This document shows positions 55,512-64,000 of a stretch of DNA of 64,000 bases, piece after piece (position 1 is the first letter of the stretch; each line of letters begins with the position of its first letter). The position numbers and the translations under genes were made by a program. The notes under the pieces were generated by a model, which saw only the letters and a list, made by a program, of their open reading frames with translations, had not been told where the DNA came from and ran no database searches. Source of the stretch: Byssothecium circinans (lineage: Eukaryota > Ascomycota > Dothideomycetes > Pleosporales > Massarinaceae); NCBI GenBank assembly GCA_010015675.1, contig ML976977.1, positions 474,218-538,217 on the forward strand, in the 5' to 3' direction.

Positions 55512-57495
55512 ATGGGGAAACGCGCAATTTCGGAAGTTATTGCTGACGAGGACGTCGCTATCAAGCCTGAAGGTGTCTCCAGGAAAAAGAGCAAGAAAGA
55601 CAAGAGCGAGAAGAAGCGCAAAGCTCCTGCAATCGCGGACGGCGAACCCACGGTCAATGGGAACGATGCGGCAGAAGAGGAGAACGTCAATGCTCGGGAG
55701 TCTGTAGAGAAGTCTGGAGAGGATGAGAAACTCTCTAAAGCGGAGAGGAAGGCTGCGAAAAAGGCGCGCAAGGAAGCCAAAGAGGCGAAGAAGCAGGAGG
55801 CTTCCAAAGGTGTCGACACGCACGATGTTGACATGAAAGATGCGGAAGAAGAGGTGACCGATGATAAGGCGGCGAAGAAAGCAGCGCGCAAAGCGGAGAA
55901 GGCAGAGAAGAAGAGGCTCAAGGAATTGAAGAAGTCGGGAGGCAATACCGAGTCATCCACCGCTTCCTCGAAGCTCACATCGCAGGCTGCCTCTACAGTC
56001 GCTTCCGCAGTCGCTTCCGCAGTCGAATCGTCCGCGACCAGTCCTGAACCCACTGGCGGCTCTGGGCCTTCCTCCTACGTCGAGAACAAGGACCTTGCAG
56101 CGCTTCCTCAGTCGGAGATCGATTCGTACCTTAGCACACAGTTCGTCACGATTGACGACCCCCTCCCCGCTGCGCGCAAGCTTCGCCCGATCATTAAATT
56201 CGATTATCTGCCAGTGACCGATAAGTCACAACGAGCACCCTTCGCTTCGTTTACGGCTCCTACACCTATACAAGCCGCGACATGGCCTGCACTGTTATCT
56301 GGGAGGGACATGGTCGGAGTCGCAGAGACTGGGTCTGGAAAGACGCTCGCCTTTGGCGTGCCCTGTATCAGATTCATCTCATCTCTCCCGAAGAGGCAGC
56401 AAAAGGGTGTTAAGGCGGTCATCGTGTCGCCCACACGCGAACTCGCGGTCCAAATCCACGACCAGTTGGTTCAACTAGCCACTCCGGCAGGCCTCGGGGT
56501 GGTTTGCGTCTACGGGGGTGTGCCGAAAGACCCCCAAGTGGCAGCTCTCCGTACGGCCTCTATCGTGGTCGCCACACCCGGTCGGTTGAATGATTTGATC
56601 GGCGATGGGTCTGCCGACCTCAGCAAGGCCGAATACGTTGTTTTGGATGAAGCTGACAGGATGCTGGACAAGGGTTTTGAAGAGGCCATTCGTCAGATCA
56701 TCAACTGCACGCCAGCGAAGCGACAGACGCTCATGTTCACGGCGACCTGGCCGCCTTCTGTCCGCCAGCTTGCCTCCACTTTCATGCAGTCACCTGTGAG
56801 AATTAACATTGGCGAGAATGTCACCGGCGAACTGCGCGCCAATACTCGTATCAAGCAGCAAGTCGAGGTAGTAGATCCCCGCGGCAAAGAAACACGCCTC
56901 TTGCAACTCATCAAGCAGTACCAATCAGGCAAGAACTCGGAAGACCGTATCCTAGTGTTCTGCCTGTACAAGAAAGAGGCAGTGCGTATTGAAAACTTCA
57001 TTAAATCAAAGGGTTTCCGCGTCGGTGGCATCCACGGCGATCTCACGCAGGACAAGCGTACTGCTTCGTTAGCCGCGTTCAAATCAGGCCAGATTCCGCT
57101 GTTGGTTGCCACTGATGTGGCCGCTCGAGGCCTCGATATCCCGGCCGTCAAGGTGGTTATCAATGTTACGTTCCCGCTTACGGCGGAGGACTACGTGCAC
57201 CGTATTGGACGAACTGGGCGTGCGGGCAAGGAGGGTTTGGCCATCACGTTGTTTACAGAGCACGATAAGGCGCTTTCTGGAGCGTAAGTACACCACCATC
57301 TGCAGAAACTGTAGATGTCATGATGCTAACTTGTAGTGCAGTTTGATCAATGTGCTCAAAGCTGCGAACCAACCTGTCCCTGAAGAGCTAATGAAGTTCG
57401 GCACTACGGTCAAGAAGAAGGAACACGGTGCTTATGGGGCTTTCTACAAGGAGATTGACCTGTCGAAGAAGGCCACGAAAATCAGTTTCGACTAA
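55512..57495 (+). CDS. DBP3: DEAD-box RNA helicase Dbp3
   Basis: Two exons, 55512-57283 and 57342-57495, encode 641 residues; the 58-nt intron has a GTAAGT donor and a CTAAC branch site. The first 150 residues are Lys/Glu-rich with KKE-type repeats, typical of Dbp3 and like a nucleolar targeting tail. The helicase motifs follow: [13 protein letters not shown] (Q motif), AETGSGKT near 272, [18 protein letters not shown] near 378, TATWP near 414, [16 protein letters not shown] and [10 protein letters not shown]. The C-terminus contains the subfamily pattern [13 protein letters not shown]. Dbp3 works in the nucleolus on pre-27S rRNA processing for the large subunit. The TATWP form of motif III also fits Dbp3. 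Confidence 0.95.
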
Positions 57496-58901
57496 CATCG
57501 TTTACACGGTTGTTTCCTCGGCACGGGAACTGCGGATGATTGACGTCGGCGACGTTGGTATGCATGCACGCACGCGCAATCCGTCTATAGGTCAGAGCTC
57601 CGACCCGAAGGGAGAACACCACTCTCTGCGCCATGGGTTTCATGACTGGATACCGGAGAATTTAACGTTCGCTACAAGGTCGGCGAAGTGGGAGTTGTTG
57701 CATATTACCAGCCCTGCACAAGGCGTCTTATGAGAGCAGCAAGGCGTTTGGTCTTCTTTTTTGCGTTTCCCGGTACAATTTCCTCAAAAAGTTTACGAGC
57801 GTGCATTTGGCTGAAACAAAATCTCGGTAGTTCATAGACACGTGGACGGCTGGCTAGAAAGAACCGTGTGCTAGACTATAAATAGTGCGAGGAAAGAAAG
57901 TATTTCCAAGTGCACGTTTAAGTTTTTTCTTTTCAAGTCGCCGATATAACTCCCCAACATCATCATCACGATCCATAACCTACCTCTGCGAGCCATGCCA
58001 CAGTCTTGGAATCAGCATCACCTACCCCACGTACATCAGGCCACCGTACATAATTAGAAAAGAAAATCTCCTTGGCCCATATCTCATCTCACACCGAAAC
58101 TAAGCGGCGGCTGGAAAGCCCACCTTTCCTCACCTCACCTCACCTCACCTCAGCTCGCCGACCACAAATTAAACCAAACTCGCTCCATCCACTCCCCTCC
58201 CCCCATCCCCTCCACCACCCGCGTAGCCTCGCTAACCTCCTCAAATCAAAAAAGAGGAAAAAGGAAAAGAAAGAAAACAAACTAAAGAGAAAGCCATGCG
58301 AAATCAAAGCGTGCCATTCATTCCAGAAGCCCCCCATGGACTAACCACGCGAGTCATATGATGCGCACCAGAATTTCGGTACACCACGCACGCTACGAGC
58401 GGGAGAGGCGTTGCCCTTAGCGGACCAATAGAATGGAAAGTTCTCTGCATGTCGGGCCTTCCTTTCGCGAGGGCGGCGTTTGGTAGCCCGGTGTTTTGGG
58501 AATCTACGTCGTTCGGCGACCTGAGGGACGTCGGCGAGGTGAGGTCATGTCATGCCCCTCGGGCACTATGGTTGGTTGGTTTTACGCGGGCGCGTTTCGA
58601 GGGCGGAAGGGTTTAGTGGGAGGGAGGGCGGGCGAGGATTTGTTATAAAGTTGAGAGGGGGAGGGAGATAGGTAGGTTGGAAGGAAATATTGGTTTTGAG
58701 TTTGGAGGCTTTTCTATTTTTATTTTTGCATAACGAGGGTTTTTGCTGTTATCTTTTAGCCTACGCTTGTTGGACTATTGGTCCATTAGGGGAACGTCGG
58801 TCAGTCAGTCGCCACAAACTATACGCGGGAGTGTTATAAAGGCATACCTGCATACTTGTACCTGCCTTCACGAACGATACATCCGACTACTATCTATCGA
58901 G
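57496..58901. other. intergenic, no gene seen
   Basis: This 1.4-kb gap contains CT-rich and AG-rich low-complexity tracts and a CCTCA microsatellite. Open frames are short and of poor composition. The last part is the presumed promoter of the Cys-rich microprotein. Confidence 0.5.
58128..58152. repeat. CCTCA pentamer repeat, five copies
   Basis: Five perfect tandem copies of CCTCA lie in the intergenic region, within a longer pyrimidine-rich tract. Confidence 0.8.
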
Positions 58902-59248
58902 ATGTGCCGTCGAGCAGTGTGCGAGTCTTGTGGTAAGTCAAATACCTCCGGATTTTTCTTCTTGTATCCTCCTTACCTAATGATCCTCTTCACTTCACCC
59001 TTCTACCGTTATCATTCGCAGCTGTGATCCTCCTGAACATATACTTACGTTGCCACATAGAAAAGACAACTTGGTGGGGCTGCGGGAACCATATACCAAG
59101 CGTCATGGACGGTGTCCCTCACGATCAATGGTGCACATGCACACCAAAGGTCCAGAAAGCAGGCCATGAATATCCACCCAAGGGCACAACGTCTTCGCCA
59201 TCGCCCTCTTCGTGGCATGCCGGCTTGATGAAATGGATCAGGGGTTGA
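58902..59248 (+). CDS. cysteine-rich microprotein (MCR...TWWGCG type)
   Basis: Two exons, 58902-58932 and 59061-59248, encode 72 residues. The first exon gives only MCRRAVCESC; after a 128-nt intron the second begins EKTTWWGCGNHIPSVMD and continues with CTCTPKV and YPP. I recognise this as a small conserved fungal protein in which a CxxC pair, the TWWGCG.H block and a CxC pair probably bind zinc. No function is known to me. An upstream acceptor ending at 59025 is also in phase and would insert 12 residues between the CxxC and TWWGCG blocks; the shorter form matches the family spacing better. The protein has no signal or membrane segment. Confidence 0.8.
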
Positions 59249-61979
59249 TGGCGGACGGGCGTTGGACACAAGGAGGGAGCATAAGACACTTGGTCGCATT
59301 GAAGATGGAGCAACGTTACATATACGAATGCTTGGGGGACTTTCACGGGGACTGGAATACATGCCAGCATGTACACATTGGGCGTTTATGGATTGTTGTT
59401 TGATAGCGTCCAAGTGCTGGTAACGAACGCGTCTCGGCGATCAATCCGGGCTCGAAGAATCTTATCCGTGCTTATGACAGTGGTCGTAAAGCGGTTGGTA
59501 GATGACAGTATCCCAAATACCATATCTGCCTTAGCTTCAATTCGCGCCTGTATGATCAGTCAGGGTGTCTGACAGGATTCCCGCTCTTTCTGACGGGCTA
59601 GCAATTTGGCACTATGCGGTTGATTGTTGGCTCAATTTCGACCCATGATACATACGGTAATACTTGTGAATGGAGAAGGTGACCGAAGGCTTATTACACA
59701 GCACGAGGCGAAGTAGCTGCGTGTAACATGGGAACGTCGCACAGGTACAAAAACGATCCAGCCTCTCGAGGATAGACCGGGACCTTGCAGGCGTGTGGTT
59801 ACACGCCGCACCCCGCGTTTGGTCGACGGGTCCACAACAGGAAGGCTTGGTTGAGCTTTCTCCGATGATTGGACCCGGCAGATGTTTTGTGTTAGATATC
59901 GCTGCAACATTGCCACTGAGTTTTATCATGGTTAAGACTGAGGGAGGACCTAGCAGAAGCGTTGTGCTAGGCGACCTGATCAAACCCCGAAAACTCCATG
60001 ATTCCGTTGTGCATCGACCTGCGAGGGCGAGTGTTGCAAAGAGGAAATAACGTTCGCAGGCACATGAAGCCTTTGAAGGGGTTGAGTATCAGGTACGAAG
60101 ATATCCGGTTACAGCATTAAGATGTGCCATAAGGCTGCAGGTTGGAATGCCACAAGGAGAGACCGGGCCCATTGGTAGAGTCAGCAAGACGATCTGGGCA
60201 CGGTGATGGCAAAATTCCAAATGTACTGGCAATGAGGCTCGGGAGCAGACTGAAACGCTTCTAGAAGGTCCGGCCCTTCCATGTCAAACGTCGGCTACGG
60301 CTTTCCAAAGCTCGCAAGATATGAAGGCATGCCACGTCGAGGCTGAGACGCGGACACTATCTCTTCAACGGCGGCCGTAGCGGTGATGGTTGGTCGACGG
60401 TAGGGGATGCAATGTTGTCACATAGCGGGCGGATGCAATGGCCTCGGGACAGCTTGTAGCCGTATGGCTGTTTTGGCCTCGCATTGGGCCCGCTAAGGTT
60501 AGAGGTTGCAAAGGTGCAACTCGACCCCTGCAGAAGGCGGGTGTGGTAACTGTGGTTCAGCGACTGCTCACGGAAGTTTCAGATGGTGCCCTATGATGCT
60601 GGGCTGACTCTGGAGTCGAATGCTAGGAACGGTAGCGAACAGTGACGTGGTCGGGAGGGCGGGGAGAGACAGAGAAGGCTGCAGCTACAGTGACAGGCTT
60701 ACAGTCCAGACGGGCAAGGCGATGCGGCGAATCCCATGAGTAGAGGCGTGAGAGGTTGACGGGCGGTGCATGAGAGAGATCACAGGACGTCTAGAGTGTC
60801 TGGGTCTGGCATGATTCGAGATGGACGTCGCTGGCAGTCACCAGTGTGAGACAGGCACCGGCGGCGGGCCAATTGGCGTGCTTCACGCTCCCAGCGGCTA
60901 GCACAGACTCACAGAGAGCTTGTGGGCGACTCCAGGCCAGTGCGACGCAGCGACGCAGCTTCTTCCGCTACACACAGCCGGACGTATAACTGCGCACTGG
61001 AGACGTGAGCTGCCCGCCGCCGTTTCTGCTGTTCATCGCCATTTGCACCGCGAGTGTGAAGTGTTGCCCATTGCCGTCGCCCGTCGCCCATCGCCCATCG
61101 CTGTGTTTGCCCTCCCTCAGGCTCAAGCAAGCCCCGCCATCCCACCATCACGGCAGCTGCAACCGCGCCTGCAGCCCACAGCAACAACACCGTCCGCACC
61201 TTCCTCCCACTGCTGCGCTGTTTCCGCTGTTCATGGTCGTCTAGCAACTACGAATTGCCGTACGTCACTTCCTCTTCCATTGTCCTGCCTTCCCTCGTCT
61301 CCCTCGTTCCTGCACCGTGACAGGGCTGACTTGGCAACAGCACACTCGCACCTGCTGCCCCTCCTCAGGCAGTCCTCCCTTCTCTCCCCTGCGACCTCGC
61401 CCACCGCCGCGCACTCCCTTTTCGCTGTCCTGTGTACTACACACAACGGGGTTCACGGAGTGCTGAAACACCCACTCCACACGTACCGCCTCCACCACGA
61501 GCAGAAACTTTCGGTCCGCGCACGATTTCGAACCGTCACCGCAGCCTACCAGTCCACAACTCGAGACGCGACGGGAACACTTCGCCGCAGGTCAAGGACG
61601 CCAGTTTGTGATCGACTGGTACGTTTGTTCATTCATTCCGAGCTGGGAAGCGGAGGGGACGCCAGTGCTGAGCGAACGCGAGGGCCTGCTCGTCTAATGT
61701 GATGCGATCGCGAAGCTTGCATGACATTCACTCTCTTGTCCCGAAAGGGTCAGAAGTGGGGCTATGTCGTCCCAAATCATGCGAGCTCGCGCGCTCACGC
61801 CGACTGCGGATACACCGTCCTGCGAAGCTTTGCCCTAACGAGAACAATGGGTGCTATTCAGATGACCTTGTCCCGCTAACGAACAATGAAAGCAGATTTT
61901 CGCCGGGAGACTTCGTGAGCTCGATCGCGTCTCTCAAATCTATCAATCCTAAACCAAAAACCTCCCAGCACCCGTCATC
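59249..61979. other. long MAP kinase upstream region, no gene seen
   Basis: This 2.7-kb region precedes the MAP kinase. From 60.0 to 61.0 kb it is GC-rich with no sustained frame; from 60.9 to 61.7 kb a 260-codon plus-strand frame is open but is His/Arg/Ser/Pro-rich and lacks any ordered segment, and the other strand is equally open. I read it as promoter and long 5' leader, perhaps with upstream ORFs or leader introns. Confidence 0.5.
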
Positions 61980-63239
<1,260 letters not shown>

Positions 63240-64000
63240 GTCGTCGTTGAACGGTAGCGGCAACAAGCTGGCAACACAATATTCATGGTAATACCGGCTA
63301 GACGGGGAAAATCTCGGCATCACACGACGTATATGCAGCCATTTGAGCAACTGGTTGGTTTGGGCGACTTCACATCGTTTTGGACCACTCCATGTTGCGT
63401 GCGGGGTCCGCATCTTTTCCGATTCCATACAACGGATATTTGCATTGGGTAGGCAGGAGTAGTGGACGGGAATGAAATCACCCCCTTTTCTTGATTAATG
63501 AAATAGATCCAACGTCAGCTTCGACCGTTTCGAACTTCAACTATTGTGCTGCTGGCAATATAGCTCCGATCCTGCTGCGATGGATTCAGTCCTAACTCCG
63601 CTTCTTTAGTTTCTGTCATTCACTTAGCACCGCTAATATCTCTAACCTTCAACCTCTCCTCCTTCTGCCTTTCCCTTTCGAAAATCTACACTTTCCCTAC
63701 TGCCCAATCCTTGCACTCAGTAGCCGGTGGAGACACCCTCGGATCGACTGTCGTGGAGTGTTTCCGCACCAAACCCACTGGCCGCTCTCCTCGCCCGCGA
63801 TCCTGCCCTTCAACATCCCAAGCCACGCTCCTAAACCTATTCGCTATCTCCCTTCCCCTATTTTCGCCGTGTGGAGGAGGTGGAGCATTTGAAGAGGAGG
63901 ACCCACACGCTCGCACCGGCGAGTTCCCCCATCACATCTAGGCACCGTCACCCGATACGCCAGAGCGCGCTCCCAGCCCAACGAAGATAACGTCGGCGAC
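63240..64000. other. MAP kinase 3' region and possible next promoter
   Basis: After the MAP kinase 3' region, the sequence from about 63600 to 63710 becomes strongly CT-rich, like a fungal 5' leader. Frames to the window end on both strands are open (for example minus 63916-63686) but without a recognisable domain. A plus-strand gene may start here or just beyond the window. Confidence 0.4.

Noticed and set aside
57885..58344. Two small plus-strand ORFs downstream of DBP3
   Set aside because: They consist of pyrimidine-rich and Lys-rich low-complexity sequence including a pentamer repeat, with no splice or start context.
60920..61702. 260-codon plus-strand ORF upstream of the MAP kinase
   Set aside because: It is His/Arg/Pro/Ser-rich without ordered segments, and the complementary strand is open over the same stretch, as expected from GC-rich leader DNA.

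Overview
The window is nuclear DNA of a filamentous ascomycete. Almost every gene can be spliced with short GT-AG introns (mostly 46-75 nt) carrying CTGAC/CTAAC-type branch sites, genes alternate strand freely, and the protein families (multidomain Ras-responsive adenylate cyclase, Fus3/Pmk1-type MAP kinase, Lte1-type RasGEF, Zn2Cys6 regulator, secreted germin-like cupin) are typical of Pezizomycotina. A dothideomycete is my best guess, but that rests on protein resemblance only.

Layout. 1-6.2 kb: a Pro/Ser/Thr-rich single-pass membrane protein (minus) diverging from a four-exon conserved protein of unknown function (plus). 7.7-10.5 kb: a TATA-driven secreted germin-like cupin (plus) and a small cysteine-rich protein (minus) whose promoter carries five TGACTC-type sites. 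11.4-18.3 kb: adenylate cyclase in four exons (minus). 19.8-23.8 kb: an accessory, decaying island with a secreted aerolysin-like gene interrupted by an in-frame stop, a 41-bp tandem repeat in its leader, a broken protein kinase and a second broken ORF. 23.8-30.7 kb: NAF1 and ALG9 on a shared divergent promoter, then a DUF3445 family protein. 32.5-42.5 kb: a dense housekeeping block with LTE1, PPM1, RPB5, a three-exon small membrane protein and LCP5. 42.5-50.9 kb: a sparse region with a Zn2Cys6 transcription factor, a coding-like stretch behind it and a small hydrophilic protein. 51.4-57.5 kb: a secreted PIG-L-fold protein with an altered catalytic motif, MAD1 and DBP3. 57.5-64 kb: a 72-residue cysteine-rich microprotein and the Fus3/Kss1-type MAP kinase, followed by what looks like the promoter of a gene leaving the window.

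How the genes work together. Three genes belong to linked signalling circuits: the adenylate cyclase has a Ras-association domain, LTE1 is a RasGEF-type mitotic exit regulator, and the MAP kinase is the mating/infection-related type that cooperates with cAMP signalling in many plant-associated fungi. NAF1, LCP5 and DBP3 all serve ribosome biogenesis. MAD1, LTE1 and PPM1 (through PP2A) bear on mitosis. I see no sign of a biosynthetic cluster, intact transposon, CRISPR array, rRNA or convincing tRNA gene. Exon models were built by hand from splice motifs and reading phase and have no transcript support.
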